Shown: positions 1 to 9,605, counted from the first letter of the stretch. The stretch is 56,107 bases of DNA from Burkholderiales bacterium (GCA_027487815.1 JAIYCW010000004.1:1-56107), one strand, 5' to 3'. The notes: generated by a model not told the origin, from the sequence alone. A program made the numbers and translations.

Positions 1-737
1 CCAATCACTATCCGACCGCCCCCCCCAAAATAGACCATGGCTGTCTGCTTGGCGCTAAAGTTCGCGGCAAAGGGTAGATCACCGAAACGGGAGTGGTTGG
101 TTAAAAAGCGCCGCCATAATCCATGGGCATAAGGCATCAAGATAAAGGGGATCACACCCAAGCCAATAGCAAGGGCGAGCCCCAATGACTCCCCAATAGA
201 CTGGACGGAATCTTCATCGCCGCCTGCCCACGAAGCTAACCCGAATGCGCAGGCGAACAGAATCAGGGCTGGGCCCGTCAGCGCGAAAAACAGTTGATAG
301 GTTTGGCCGGTGGTGCCATCAAATCCGAAGCGGATACCCCGGTAGCTGGTGTTGGCCAGCCGAAAGCGCAGGCTGTTGCGCAACATCCAGGGCAGCAAAA
401 CATACAGCAGAGCGGTTGCTGCAATCGCAATCCCGCCGCCCAGCCACTCGGTTTGAGTAAGCACCAGCAAGATGAAGGCAATCACCCGGCCGCGCAGGAT
501 CGTCCAGGGATTGGCGTGATAGTCAAAGCTGGCATCGGCGAGGATGAGTTGCTGATGAAAAAATTTCTCGCGCCGCACTTTTGCCCACGGCGAATACAGC
601 CCCAGGGTCAGCAAGGTCAGCAGAAGATTGACGCTCCAGATCCGGAAGTATTCGCTACCCGTGCCTGTAAACCGAAAATGATGTGTGGTGACTGGTGATG
701 GCGCTGGCTCGGATGTGGCTGGGGGGTAAGTGTCCAC
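1..737 (-). CDS. YjgN-family (DUF898) inner-membrane protein, partial
   Basis: The reverse-strand frame is open from a GTG at 737 to the window edge, so the C-terminus is missing. After a short polar N-terminus it reads FRFTGTGSEYFRIW, then a hydrophobic stretch and LGLYSPWAKVRREKFF. This matches the DUF898/YjgN pattern, a multi-spanning membrane family of unknown role. Further hydrophobic segments follow (around residues 75-100 and 150-170) with the family-like phrase TNHSRFGDLPF. The GTG was chosen because it lies 13 bases after the stop of the upstream gene, and the nearer ATG is followed at once by a stop. A run of eight C at 19-26 encodes an odd glycine run, so a homopolymer error near the edge is possible. 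It is probably co-transcribed with the reductase upstream. Confidence 0.8.
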   Translation of the reverse strand, partial: MDTYPPATSEPAPSPVTTHHFRFTGTGSEYFRIWSVNLLLTLLTLGLYSPWAKVRREKFFHQQLILADASFDYHANPWTILRGRVIAFILLVLTQTEWLGGGIAIAATALLYVLLPWMLRNSLRFRLANTSYRGIRFGFDGTTGQTYQLFFALTGPALILFACAFGLASWAGGDEDSVQSIGESLGLALAIGLGVIPFILMPYAHGLWRRFLTNHSRFGDLPFAANFSAKQTAMVYFGGGGRIVI

Positions 738-750
738 GGATTCACATCTT

Positions 751-1530
751 TCAAAAGGTTTTGGTAAGAAACATCACGTCACGGTCCAGCGGCATCAAAT
801 GCTGCCCGCCATCCACAATCATGTTGATGCCAGTAACGGCTTGTGCCTTACCCAGATAGGTCACGGCTTGTGCAAGGTCTTCAGGCAGTGATGAGCGCCC
901 CAGCAGCGCATTGCTATTGGCCTGCTGGTAGCCTTCCTCGGATTGCTTCCATGAAATCATGGTGGCACCGGGTGAAACCGCATTCACACGCAATCTTGGT
1001 GCGAAGCTCATCGCCATCATTTGGGTGGCGCTCAGCAAGGCGGCCTTGGTCATGGTGTAGGAGAAAAAATCGGGATTCAGATTGGCCAGCTTTTGGTCGA
1101 CGATATTGACTATATTGCCGCGCACCTCAGGAGCCTTCGTTTCAAGCCAAGCAAAAAGTAGCCGACTTAATTGGGCTGGAGCGCCCACGTTGACTGGCCA
1201 ATGCGCAGCCAGTAGTTCTGTGGAAAAGCTCTTGGGATCATCATATTCAAACATTGAGGCGCAATTCACCAGCATGTTCAGTCCGGGCAAAGCTTCAGAG
1301 GCTTGCGCAAAGGCCCGCTCGCAATCCTCGGGCTTGGCAAGATCAGCTTGCACAGCCACAGCGAATTGGCCCGTTGCCTTGATAAGAGCAACCGTTTCTT
1401 GGGCTTCTTGGGCAGAGCGTCCATAGTGCACCGCCACGTTCCAACCGTCTTGGGCGAGGCCAATAGCAATTGCTCGGCCAATGCGTTTACCAGCCCCCGT
1501 TACCAACACCGCAGATTGATTGATATCCAT
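751..1530 (-). CDS. SDR-family reductase, FolM/pteridine reductase-like
   Basis: This is a 259-residue short-chain dehydrogenase/reductase. The NAD(P)-binding motif TGAGKRIGRAIA is near residue 11, and the catalytic Tyr-x-x-x-Lys appears as YTMTKAAL around residue 178. The form TGxxxRxG and the segment VNCASMF, in place of the usual NNAG, are features of the pteridine reductase / dihydromonapterin reductase (FolM) branch. It would therefore reduce pterins or dihydrofolate in the cytoplasm. The gene is divergent from the MidA-like methyltransferase, with only 32 bases between the starts, and the DUF898 gene follows 13 bases downstream. The SDR family is certain. Substrate specificity is inferred, and another SDR activity remains possible. 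Confidence 0.8.
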   Translation of the reverse strand: MDINQSAVLVTGAGKRIGRAIAIGLAQDGWNVAVHYGRSAQEAQETVALIKATGQFAVAVQADLAKPEDCERAFAQASEALPGLNMLVNCASMFEYDDPKSFSTELLAAHWPVNVGAPAQLSRLLFAWLETKAPEVRGNIVNIVDQKLANLNPDFFSYTMTKAALLSATQMMAMSFAPRLRVNAVSPGATMISWKQSEEGYQQANSNALLGRSSLPEDLAQAVTYLGKAQAVTGINMIVDGGQHLMPLDRDVMFLTKTF

Positions 1531-1562
1531 GGTGCGATTCTAGTCTGCAAACCCCGCCTACA

Positions 1563-2780
1563 ATGTGCGCCATGTCCTCCTCCGAACCTATTGCCTCTGA
1601 TTCGTCGCCCTCCAATTCGTCTGGCTTGTTGCTTGAACATCTTGGGCAGGTGATCGAGCAAGCAGGAGGCTGGATCAGCTTTGAGCATTTCATGCACCTC
1701 GCGCTGTATGAACCAGGCCTGGGCTACTACGTCGCAGGAGCGCGAAAATTCGGTGCGGGCGGTGACTTTGTGACAGCTCCGGAGATCAGCCCGCTTTTTG
1801 GGGGTTGTGTGGCCAAGCAATGCGCGCAATGGCTGGAGGACGTGCCCGCGCAGATCCTCGAGTTTGGGGCGGGCTCAGGAGCTTTGGCCGCGCAGGTGCT
1901 TAATGCCTTGCAGCGCATGGGTCGCGATGATGTGCGGTATTCAATACTCGAGGTATCGCCCGATTTGCGGGCGCGCCAGGAGCAAACCCTGCGCACATTG
2001 GTGCCCCAGGCCCTTGATCGGGTAGTGTGGCTGGAAGCCCTGCCCGCAGAGATTCACGGCATCATTTTGGCCAATGAAGTGCTCGATGCGATGCCGGTGC
2101 GTTTATTGCATTTTGATGGCGCGCATGTGGTGGAGCGTGGCGTTAGCATGGGGGCAAACGCAGACCTTCAATGGGCGCATCGCCCGGTGGACTTTTCACA
2201 GATCGAGCAGCTGCGTCACATGCTCTCGCGTGTCGGGTGGGGCGAGCCCAATCAATGGCCGGCGCCCTACACCTTTGAGTTGCCCGACATGATGAGCGCC
2301 TGGGTCAATACTGTAGCGAGCCATCTCAGGCAGGGGGTCATGCTGCTGATTGATTACGGATTTCCAGCCGCTGAGCTTTACCATCCGCAGCGCCAGGGCG
2401 GCACGCTGATGTGTCATGCCCGGCATCGCGCCCATCCCGATCCCTTGATTCTGGTGGGCCAGCAAGACATCACCACCCATGTGAACTTTACTGCGGTGGC
2501 CGAACTTGGCCTGGCTGCAGGCCTTGATCTTTTGGGATATGCCACCCAGGCCAACTTTCTGCTCAACACCGGCCTGATCGAGCAGCTTTCTACGATGGCC
2601 GAGCAAGCGGGTGCGGTGCAGAGCTTGCCCTATATGCGCCAAGCTCAGGCTGTACAAACCCTGGTGACAGAAACCGAGATGGGCGAACTTTTCAAGGTAA
2701 TCGCGCTGGGCCGCGGGATGCCTGATATCGCGATGGGCTTCCTGCAGGGCGACCGGCGCCATCACCTGGGACTGGATTGA
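1563..2780 (+). CDS. MidA/NDUFAF7-family (DUF185) SAM-dependent methyltransferase
   Basis: The protein has 405 residues and belongs to the DUF185 class of methyltransferases. Members include NDUFAF7, which methylates an arginine of a complex I subunit, and the bacterial substrate is generally unknown. Visible signatures are a family N-terminal segment GGWISFEHFMHLALYEPGLGYY, read here at roughly residues 37-58, and the glycine-rich SAM loop ILEFGAGSGALA near residue 97. The acidic SAM-ribose region ILEVSPDLRARQ and the downstream IILANEVLDAMPV also fit. Two ATG codons (1563 and 1572) could start it. The first is used here, and the N-terminal Ser/Pro-rich stretch does not discriminate between them. 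The DUF2905 gene follows after 3 bases, implying co-transcription. Confidence 0.88.
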   Translation: MCAMSSSEPIASDSSPSNSSGLLLEHLGQVIEQAGGWISFEHFMHLALYEPGLGYYVAGARKFGAGGDFVTAPEISPLFGGCVAKQCAQWLEDVPAQILEFGAGSGALAAQVLNALQRMGRDDVRYSILEVSPDLRARQEQTLRTLVPQALDRVVWLEALPAEIHGIILANEVLDAMPVRLLHFDGAHVVERGVSMGANADLQWAHRPVDFSQIEQLRHMLSRVGWGEPNQWPAPYTFELPDMMSAWVNTVASHLRQGVMLLIDYGFPAAELYHPQRQGGTLMCHARHRAHPDPLILVGQQDITTHVNFTAVAELGLAAGLDLLGYATQANFLLNTGLIEQLSTMAEQAGAVQSLPYMRQAQAVQTLVTETEMGELFKVIALGRGMPDIAMGFLQGDRRHHLGLD

Positions 2781-2783
2781 TTC

Positions 2784-2978
2784 ATGCTTAAGTGGCTTAT
2801 TGTGACTGCCCTGGCCCTGGTGATTTTCTCGGGGCTGCAGCCCATGTTGCGCAAGATCGGCTTGGGGCGTTTGCCAGGCGATTTTTCCTGGCGGGTTCGC
2901 GGGCGTGAAATCCAGGTGCCCCTGATGAGTACGATTCTTCTTTCCTTGCTTGCGATGGGCCTCACCAAGTTACTTTGA
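2784..2978 (+). CDS. DUF2905 small membrane protein
   Basis: This 64-residue protein has an N-terminal hydrophobic helix (about residues 3-20), a basic middle part IGLGRLPGDFSWRVRGREI, and a second hydrophobic helix at the C-terminus. The LGRLPGDF motif and the two-helix arrangement are characteristic of DUF2905, a family of unknown function. It starts 3 bases after the MidA-like gene and is probably translated from the same message. Nothing in the sequence indicates a specific role. Confidence 0.85.
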   Translation: MLKWLIVTALALVIFSGLQPMLRKIGLGRLPGDFSWRVRGREIQVPLMSTILLSLLAMGLTKLL

Positions 2979-3021
2979 CCCCGATCTTCAGCAGCGTCTG
3001 GGTGATTCGGATAAACAGCCT

Positions 3022-3870
3022 CTAGCTAGTTTGCGTAGCCGCACCAAGCATGAGTCGCGAGCCTTCCATGCGGCCCACGGCCTCAAGCATTTGTGGGCCA
3101 TCCTGCGAGCGTAGTTGCATTTGCAAAAGCTCACCAGCCACCACCCCTGATTGAATCAACCAGCGCGCCCCGCCAGCCAGTGTGAGTTGGCCGCCAGTGA
3201 TGCGTTGATAGGTTTGCTCGATGACAGCCTCAAACGGAGTGGCTTGCGCCGGATGGATCTGCATTGAGCCGCTGCGGCGTCCGGCAAACACCGCAGGCAC
3301 CACCCACAGCATTAGCTTGGCTTCCTTGCGCAACCCCACGGGTTTGTTGGGAGCAGGCACCACGCGCTGGTCATCCGGTATCCAATCGCCCATATTCCAA
3401 TCATGCGAAACCAGCCGGGTGCCTGGCTTGAGCTTGAGCAACGCAGGCCGCAGCTTCAGATTCACATCAGGCAGCAAATACATCGTGATGACGCTGGCTT
3501 TGGTGAGGTCGGTCTCAAACAGGTCCTGGGCTATGAACCGAACCCGAGCAGCCACGCCTGAGGCAAGCGCATTGCTTTGACTTTGAGCAACCAACCGCGG
3601 ATCGATCTCAACCCCAACGCCCGATGCGCCATAGCGCAGCGCTGCGGTGATTGGAATACGCCCATCGCCTGAGCCTAAATCGAGCACCTGATCTTGTGAT
3701 CCGGTACTCGCCAGATCAAGCATCGCGAGCACGACATTGTCTGGCGTGGTGACAAAAGGGACATCCAGCTCGGTGCTGGCCTGAGCCGCCGCTCTTTCAA
3801 TCCACCCCGCGCTCAGTACCGAGCCCAAGGTGGTGTGAAGCGTGGCCCTTAACAAAGACCTTCGATGCAT
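3022..3870 (-). CDS. Exported class I SAM-dependent methyltransferase-like protein
   Basis: The 282-residue product opens with a twin-arginine-like signal: HRRSLLRATL, a weakly hydrophobic stretch, then AAAQA as a plausible signal peptidase site around residue 30. The rest is a class I methyltransferase fold. Motif I is VLDLGSGDGRIP near residue 62, followed by GVGVEIDPRLV and VRFIAQDLFETD. A C-terminal part of about 90 residues has no family I recognise. The quinone oxidoreductase gene ends only 4 bases upstream, so the two form an operon. A methyltransferase fold behind an export signal is unusual, because SAM is not expected in the periplasm (see findings). The fold is clear; the substrate is unknown. 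Confidence 0.75.
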   Translation of the reverse strand: MHRRSLLRATLHTTLGSVLSAGWIERAAAQASTELDVPFVTTPDNVVLAMLDLASTGSQDQVLDLGSGDGRIPITAALRYGASGVGVEIDPRLVAQSQSNALASGVAARVRFIAQDLFETDLTKASVITMYLLPDVNLKLRPALLKLKPGTRLVSHDWNMGDWIPDDQRVVPAPNKPVGLRKEAKLMLWVVPAVFAGRRSGSMQIHPAQATPFEAVIEQTYQRITGGQLTLAGGARWLIQSGVVAGELLQMQLRSQDGPQMLEAVGRMEGSRLMLGAATQTS

Positions 3871-3874
3871 CAGA

Positions 3875-4852
3875 TCAGGGGTTGGTTATGATGACTTTGC
3901 CAGTGACTTTGCGATTCATCATGTCATTGAGGGCCTGTGCGCCTTGCGCCAGGGGGTAGCGCCCCGAAATATGCGGCTTGAGTTTGCCCTGGGCTACCAG
4001 CGCAAACATCTCGCGCAAATCATTGGCAAAGGCTTTGGGTTCGCGATTGGTGTAGTTCCCCCAAAACACACCACGAATATCGGCACCCTTGAGCAGCGCG
4101 AGATTCAGGGGCAGCTTGGGGATCTCGCCATTGGCAAACCCGATGACGAGGTAGCGACCGCGCCAGGCAATCGAGCGAAATGCGGGCTCGGCATAGTGGC
4201 CACCCACCGGGTCATAAATAACGTCCGGGCCTTTGCCGTCGGTGAGCGCCTTGATCCGCTCGCGCAAATCCTCAGTGGTGTAGTTGATGGTGGCATCCGC
4301 GCCCGCCTGGCGGCACACCGCAAGTTTTTCTTCGGTGGAAGCCGCTGCAATCACGCGTGCGCCCAGGGCCTTGCCAATCTCGATGGCGGCCATGCCTACA
4401 CCACCTGCGGCACCCAGCACCAGCATCGTTTCGCCGGCCTTTAGCTCCGCGCGATCTTTCACCGCATGCCAGGAGGTGCCATAAGCCAGGACAAAAGCAG
4501 CCGCCAAATCAAAGGGTGTGCCCGGGGGCATGGGAATCACTCGCCGCGCATCGCAAAGCACTTGCTCAGCAAAGGCGCCATGGCCCACCGAGGCGATCAC
4601 TGCATCGCCTGGTTTCACATGCTGCACTCCTTCACCTACAGCAGTGATCACGCCCGCAAGTTCCGCGCCTGGCGCAAAGGGCAGGGCAGGCTTGAACTGA
4701 TACTTGTTCTGGATAATCAATACATCGGGAAAGTTGACCCCGGCCGCCTTCATCTCCACTACGACCTGGCCCGGGCCGGCGATGGGGTCGGCCACATCCT
4801 GATAGTTCAGGCTGTCGGGCAATCCGTGGGCGTTGCACATCAGGGCTTTCAT
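3875..4852 (-). CDS. NADPH:quinone oxidoreductase family protein (zinc-free MDR)
   Basis: A 325-residue medium-chain dehydrogenase/reductase of the quinone oxidoreductase branch. The N-terminal catalytic domain includes AAGVNFPDVLIIQNKY and the substrate-channel segment PGAELAGVITAVGEGV. The nucleotide-binding domain has VLGAAGGVGMAAIEIGKALGA near residue 145. The conserved GxGxxG-like AAGGVG is present, and the zinc ligands of alcohol dehydrogenases are absent. The expected activity is NADPH-dependent reduction of quinones or enones in the cytoplasm. It is first in a two-gene unit with the exported methyltransferase-like protein, and divergent from the MaoC gene 65 bases away. The family is certain; the substrate is not. 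Confidence 0.88.
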   Translation of the reverse strand: MKALMCNAHGLPDSLNYQDVADPIAGPGQVVVEMKAAGVNFPDVLIIQNKYQFKPALPFAPGAELAGVITAVGEGVQHVKPGDAVIASVGHGAFAEQVLCDARRVIPMPPGTPFDLAAAFVLAYGTSWHAVKDRAELKAGETMLVLGAAGGVGMAAIEIGKALGARVIAAASTEEKLAVCRQAGADATINYTTEDLRERIKALTDGKGPDVIYDPVGGHYAEPAFRSIAWRGRYLVIGFANGEIPKLPLNLALLKGADIRGVFWGNYTNREPKAFANDLREMFALVAQGKLKPHISGRYPLAQGAQALNDMMNRKVTGKVIITNP

Positions 4853-4917
4853 GAAGACTCTCCAAATATTGTATAAATGACGGCAGACCCATTAGCCTAT
4901 CAGCATCCGGAGACCCC

Positions 4918-5376
4918 ATGAGCGCCAAAGTCGAATTTTCCAGCCTGCAGGATCTATTGCCCTGGGTGGGCAAGGAAGTGGTGGTCTCAGACTGGGTCAC
5001 GATTACCCAGGAGCGCATCAATCAGTTTGCCCAGGCCACCGATGACTTCCAGTGGATTCATATCGATGCCGAGCGTGCCAAGCAAGGGCCATTTGGAGCC
5101 ACCATTGCCCATGGATTTCTGACCTTGTCGATGATTGCCGGATTCACCGACCGCACCATGGGCGTGAAAGCAAAGATGAGTATCAACTATGGATTGAACA
5201 AAGTGCGCTTTGTTTCGCCCGTGCCAGTGAATTCGCGATTGCGCGCGCGTTATACGCTTAAGGAGATCAACGAAGTGGCCGGGGGATCTCAGTCGGTCTG
5301 GCAAGTGACGATTGAGCGTGAAGGCTCGGATAAACCGGCTTGCATCGCCGAGACGGTGCGCAACGACTACTTCTGA
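4918..5376 (+). CDS. MaoC-family (hot-dog fold) enoyl-CoA hydratase
   Basis: This 152-residue single hot-dog protein has the hydratase-2 motif around residues 40-65: [14 protein letters not shown], then [17 protein letters not shown]. The Asp and His of the D-(x)4-H pattern and the following Ser/Thr-rich HGF segment are in place, so catalytic activity as an (R)-specific enoyl-CoA hydratase is likely. Such proteins feed polyhydroxyalkanoate synthesis or side-chain oxidation of CoA esters. A TATAAAT element at about 4872-4878 could be its -10 box. The last 10 bases overlap, tail to tail, with the cca gene on the other strand. Confidence 0.87.
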   Translation: MSAKVEFSSLQDLLPWVGKEVVVSDWVTITQERINQFAQATDDFQWIHIDAERAKQGPFGATIAHGFLTLSMIAGFTDRTMGVKAKMSINYGLNKVRFVSPVPVNSRLRARYTLKEINEVAGGSQSVWQVTIEREGSDKPACIAETVRNDYF

Positions 5377-6503
5377 ACCAGCGCCCGGGCAATAGCCGCT
5401 TTACGCGCGGCTTGAATCGCCTGGCCAATATTTTGAGAGTCGCCGGGCAAGGTTTTTGCAATCGCGCCGCCATCCACTGAGCGAGCTGCATTTGCGGCCA
5501 GGGTGAGCAAGTCCGCGTCTGCCCAGCCAAGCGCGGCCCATGCGCGAATGCATAAGTCAAAGCGCGGCGCACGCCGAATGGCGTCGCACCTTTGCATGAG
5601 CTCGAGCAATACACTGGCCCGGGCTTCAGGTGAGTGCGTGGTTTTAATGGCCGCGAGCAGGTCTTGATGCAGGCAACACAACATCGCGAGCTGGGTGAAT
5701 TCCAGGGGCACGCGCAAGCGCTCGCCAATCTCCGAAATGCTGGAGGCCGGGCACAGTGTCATAAGCCACGCAAAGCGCAGCAGAGCGAGTTGATCGGTAT
5801 TCAGATCGGGCTGAAAGCCGGAACCCAAAGCCGTGTCGATCAAGCGAAAGACCTCGACAGCTTTTGGATCATCAAGCTGCAGCTCGGGCATCAAGCGAGT
5901 TAGTACCCTGGTTTGCTTAAGCACGGCCAGCATCCTTGAGGGCTGGGCTTGCTTCAGGCCACGCACTACTTCTTGCCAAACGCGCTCAGGCACTAGCGCA
6001 TCAAGCTCACCGCTGGCCACCATGCGGTCCATCAGTTCGACGGTTTCCGGAGCAATGCTGAAGTCGGTGAACTGAGCTGAAAATCGCGCCAGGCGCAGCA
6101 CTCGCACAGGGTCTTCTACAAAGGCTGGCCCCACATGCCGAAACACTCGTGCTGTCAAATCTTTTTGGCCGCCGTAGGGGTCAATCAAGACCCCGTCATC
6201 ACCTCGGGCCATTGCATTGATGGTGAGATCACGCCGCTGAAGATCTTCCTCCAGGCTGACCTCGGGGCTGGCAAACACCTGGAAGCCTTGATAGCCTGCG
6301 GCGACTTTGCGCTCGGTGCGCGCCAGTGCATATTCCTCATGGGTATCGGGATGCAGAAACACTGGAAAGTCGCGGCCTACTTGCACGAAACCCTGCTGCA
6401 GCATCATCGGCACAGTTGCGCCCACTACGACATAGTCTCGCTCGCCTTGTGGCAGACCGAGCAGCGCATCGCGCACAGCACCGCCAACCAGATAAATCTG
6501 CAT
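5367..6503 (-). CDS. cca: CCA tRNA nucleotidyltransferase
   Basis: The enzyme adds or repairs the 3' CCA of tRNAs. The 378-residue product starts with the class II nucleotidyltransferase signature [12 protein letters not shown] (residues 7-18), followed by ERDYVVVGA with the metal-binding Asp. The head and neck motifs follow: [23 protein letters not shown], the [16 protein letters not shown] segment and [14 protein letters not shown]. All of these align well with the Escherichia coli enzyme as I remember it. The C-terminal HD phosphohydrolase domain is not recognisable: the His and His-Asp pair are absent, and the protein is somewhat shorter than the usual 410 residues. It probably has CCA-adding activity without the phosphatase/phosphodiesterase activities. 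Confidence 0.92.
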   Translation of the reverse strand: MQIYLVGGAVRDALLGLPQGERDYVVVGATVPMMLQQGFVQVGRDFPVFLHPDTHEEYALARTERKVAAGYQGFQVFASPEVSLEEDLQRRDLTINAMARGDDGVLIDPYGGQKDLTARVFRHVGPAFVEDPVRVLRLARFSAQFTDFSIAPETVELMDRMVASGELDALVPERVWQEVVRGLKQAQPSRMLAVLKQTRVLTRLMPELQLDDPKAVEVFRLIDTALGSGFQPDLNTDQLALLRFAWLMTLCPASSISEIGERLRVPLEFTQLAMLCCLHQDLLAAIKTTHSPEARASVLLELMQRCDAIRRAPRFDLCIRAWAALGWADADLLTLAANAARSVDGGAIAKTLPGDSQNIGQAIQAARKAAIARALVQK

Positions 6504-6508
6504 GCCGC

Positions 6509-7495
6509 TTAATCGTTGCGCCGAGGCTGCGCGCGCGCCAAATCGATGGCGTTGGAGCGGATACCCAGATACTGCGGTGCGATCAAGGACAGGGCTTGCG
6601 GTGTTACGCCCAATTCAAGCATGCGGGTGAGCGCATCTTCACTGCCGATGTTGTCAATCTTCATCGAGTCGAAGTTATCCACTGACATCAGCGTGGGGCC
6701 GGGCGCCATTTGCAGCCCAAGAGCTTGCAATCGACCTGCCCAATCAGGAAGACTGAGCACCGGGCGCTCATGGCCAACGGCGCGCCCTGCCAATCGCACC
6801 AAATTGGCCAAGGTGTAGATCTCCGGGCCCACCAACTCATAGCTCTTGCCCACGGTGCTGAGCCGCTCCAGGGCATTGCAAATCGCTAGCGCAACATCAC
6901 GTACATACACCGGTTGAAAACGGGTGTTGGCCTTGGCCAGCGGCATCAATGGCGTGAATCCTTGAAGCTTTGCAAACAGGTTCAGGAACTTGTCGTTCTC
7001 ACCAAACACGACCGAGGGCCGCAAAATCGTCAGCGCCAAAGATTTGTTCTGTATCAGCACTTGCTCGGCTGCCGCTTTGGAGCGCAGATACCGCGAGGGC
7101 AGAGTTTTCTTGCCGTTGTCAGTGACACCAAGAGCAGAAATCTGCACAAATCTTCGGCCTCCTGCACGCTCACAAGCCAGCGACAGTTGCAGTGCCAACT
7201 CAACATGCGCCTTGGCAAAATCGGGCCCGTAGGGATCATCGGCCGCGCCTGCGCGCCCGTGCAGGATGCCCACAAGATTCACTACTGCGTCGGTGCGTTG
7301 CACCAGGGTATCGAGGCTTGCGGGGGTGAGTGTGGTTTGCACGACATCAACCTGAGGCAGCGGCAAGAGATTACGGGCTGCACTTCGGCGGCGGGTGGGC
7401 ACGACGCACGCGATGTTACGACGCGCGAGCTCAGCGGCTACTTCCTGGCCGATAAAGCCTGAGCCACCTATCAAAAGAACAGAGGTTGGAGTCAT
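6509..7495 (-). CDS. NDUFA9-like NAD(P)-binding protein (extended SDR)
   Basis: This 328-residue atypical extended SDR carries the Rossmann motif [20 protein letters not shown] at its very start. A hydrophobic [10 protein letters not shown] segment follows, the pattern of the family related to the complex I subunit NDUFA9 and to UDP-sugar epimerases. The start at 7495 was chosen because it places the Rossmann fold at the N-terminus as expected. A longer frame from 7651 would run into the coding region of the transglycosylase upstream. In bacteria such proteins are usually annotated as quinone- or complex I-associated oxidoreductases with unknown substrate. It lies 52 bases after the transglycosylase and 5 bases before cca, so the three may be co-transcribed. 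Confidence 0.82.
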   Translation of the reverse strand: MTPTSVLLIGGSGFIGQEVAAELARRNIACVVPTRRRSAARNLLPLPQVDVVQTTLTPASLDTLVQRTDAVVNLVGILHGRAGAADDPYGPDFAKAHVELALQLSLACERAGGRRFVQISALGVTDNGKKTLPSRYLRSKAAAEQVLIQNKSLALTILRPSVVFGENDKFLNLFAKLQGFTPLMPLAKANTRFQPVYVRDVALAICNALERLSTVGKSYELVGPEIYTLANLVRLAGRAVGHERPVLSLPDWAGRLQALGLQMAPGPTLMSVDNFDSMKIDNIGSEDALTRMLELGVTPQALSLIAPQYLGIRSNAIDLARAQPRRND

Positions 7496-7547
7496 GAAAC
7501 GATCAATAGAAAAATTCAGGGGTAGGCGGAAATTCAGGAGCGAAAAT

Positions 7548-9605
7548 TTAGGGCAAAGCCGAGGTGGATGCCGCCTTGGGAACGACCCGGCCCAAACGCT
7601 GCTGGAGCGACTGGGGCTGGCCAGTGTTGAGCGCGGCATAGAAGGTGGCATTGGAGAGCACCTTCTTCACATAGTCACGGGTTTCAGTGAATGGGATAAG
7701 CTCGGCGAACAAGGCGCCTTCAACCGGGCCAGGCAGGGTGGATCGCCAGGTCCGGGGGCGGTTGGGCCCCGCGTTGTAAGCAGCACTGGCCAGGAGCGGC
7801 GAACCATCAAGATCATCAAGCACGCTTTTCAAATAGAAGGTGCCGAGCTTGAGATTGATCTCAAGATCATTGACCAGCTCGGGGCGGAAGTTTTCGATAC
7901 GCGCCTGGCGTGCAACCCAGCGCGCGGTGGCTGGCATCAGTTGCATCAGGCCGCTTGCTCCCACATGTGAACGTGCATCCATGATGAAGCGCGATTCCTG
8001 ACGAATCAATCCATACACCCAGTTTGCATCGAGGCTTTGTTCGCCAGCCGCCACTTTCATTTGTGCAACAAAAGGCTGAATGAAGCGCAGTGAGAAATCA
8101 TGCTCGACTTGCGTGCGATCAGCAGTATTGACGCAGCGATCAAGAATTTGCTTGCTGCATGCCCATTGCGCAGCGGCGATGAGTTGCCGATCATTCATGG
8201 AGCGCACGTGATAGTTCCACTCGCGATTGCCTTCCGAGCGCAGTCCCAACTCGTAGAATTTCAGGGCGCGCGCAAAGCCGGGGATACGGCTTACTTCAGC
8301 GATCTCGGCATCAGTGGGTGGCAGTGCTTTGGGCGGCACTGTGGTGAGCTGGCCCAAGGCTTCGCCCGCAAGCTGACCATAGAAATGATATTGGCCAGCA
8401 ATGCTGCGATAAAGCGTTTGGGCTTCCTCGTCACGCTTCAGGGCGCTGAGCGCTCGTGCGCGCCAGAAGATCCAGGTTGGGTCTTTTTGCGCCAGCGCAC
8501 TTTGGCGCTGAGTGAGGGTGCGCACGCTATTCCAGTCCTGGGCGCGCAAGGCTGCGCGGATCATCCAGCTCAGACTATCGTCATTGGGTGCAGCGCGTAG
8601 TTCTGGCGCACTTGCGTTGGTCACAGGCTGCAAGGATTGGCGCAAATACTCGATGGCCTCGGGCTCCAGCTTGCGCATGCTGCCGCTTGCGACTTGCCCC
8701 CAAAGATAGCTGCGATCTGCAGCATGCAGACTCAAGGATTCGATGCGCTGTGCAAGCTCGCGGGGCTCCTGGCGAGCCCATCGAGTTAGTCCGATCAGGT
8801 CCACTTCGCGATCGCTACCTTGCAGCCTTTGTGGTTTGAGCAGGGCATTTTCAAGCGCGCCGGCGTCCAGCCCAAGCAGCCCGCCTAATCTGCGCACGGT
8901 GCCTAATGCTCCGGCTTCAGCTGCGCTGAGCGTGCGTTGAAATACTTCACTGCGGCTGATCAAACGTCGTTGCATCAGGGCTTGGGTCAGGGCTGTGCAG
9001 GGTTCGCCGAGATCGCGTGCCTGGGTCAGGGTGTCGCGCGCAGCCTGCACAACCAAGGTGTCACGTGTGATCGGTCCAGGCATTCGCTCGATGGTGGCGA
9101 GCTGACCGTAGCAGTGACTCGGCGATTCATCGCGCAAGACCCAAGTGGGATAAAGCGCTTCAAGCTGGACCCAATCACCCCGGCGACCAAGATTCAGAAT
9201 CCAGTCGCGCCGCAAAAGGTCAGCCGCCATGGTGTCTTCAAAGCGGGCAATGTATTGGGAGACTTCTTTGTCCAGTCGGGCCCAGTCGCTACCTTCATCA
9301 GGACGCATCTGCGCCAGCGCAAGCCGCAAGCGCCAGTAGCTGACGAAATCACCCAGCACGGGTTGTTGGGCGGCTCGCGCTGCGAGCATCTCAAAGCGCG
9401 TGCGATTCTCCTGGGCTACTGCATTGCGCGCCTGCACAAAGGCCTCGTCGATACTCATCGCCTCCACGGGCGCAGCGGCACGACGGTTTTGCGCTTGGGG
9501 CTGGGCAGGTATGAGGCCCACCGCGATCACAGCCGCCACTAAGCCTGCCTTCAGGCCCACGCCGATTCGCCGGGCCCTGGGCTTCACAATCAAACGACCA
9601 TACAC
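7548..9605 (-). CDS. Soluble lytic murein transglycosylase (Slt70-like)
   Basis: A 685-residue periplasmic enzyme that cleaves the MurNAc-GlcNAc bond of peptidoglycan to form anhydromuropeptides. The basic N-terminus and hydrophobic helix (about residues 14-34) end in PQAQ, a plausible signal peptide. A long alpha-superhelical region with repeated helix pairs follows, as in the Slt U-domain. The catalytic domain near residues 535-640 has LIRQESRF with the catalytic Glu, SGLMQLMPATA and AAYNAGPNR, which are the hallmark motifs of family 1 lytic transglycosylases. Translation appears to start at GTG 9605. The nearby ATG at 9601 is out of frame and stops after three codons. It is divergent from the cyclo-ligase gene. 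Confidence 0.93.
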   Translation of the reverse strand: MYGRLIVKPRARRIGVGLKAGLVAAVIAVGLIPAQPQAQNRRAAAPVEAMSIDEAFVQARNAVAQENRTRFEMLAARAAQQPVLGDFVSYWRLRLALAQMRPDEGSDWARLDKEVSQYIARFEDTMAADLLRRDWILNLGRRGDWVQLEALYPTWVLRDESPSHCYGQLATIERMPGPITRDTLVVQAARDTLTQARDLGEPCTALTQALMQRRLISRSEVFQRTLSAAEAGALGTVRRLGGLLGLDAGALENALLKPQRLQGSDREVDLIGLTRWARQEPRELAQRIESLSLHAADRSYLWGQVASGSMRKLEPEAIEYLRQSLQPVTNASAPELRAAPNDDSLSWMIRAALRAQDWNSVRTLTQRQSALAQKDPTWIFWRARALSALKRDEEAQTLYRSIAGQYHFYGQLAGEALGQLTTVPPKALPPTDAEIAEVSRIPGFARALKFYELGLRSEGNREWNYHVRSMNDRQLIAAAQWACSKQILDRCVNTADRTQVEHDFSLRFIQPFVAQMKVAAGEQSLDANWVYGLIRQESRFIMDARSHVGASGLMQLMPATARWVARQARIENFRPELVNDLEINLKLGTFYLKSVLDDLDGSPLLASAAYNAGPNRPRTWRSTLPGPVEGALFAELIPFTETRDYVKKVLSNATFYAALNTGQPQSLQQRLGRVVPKAASTSALP

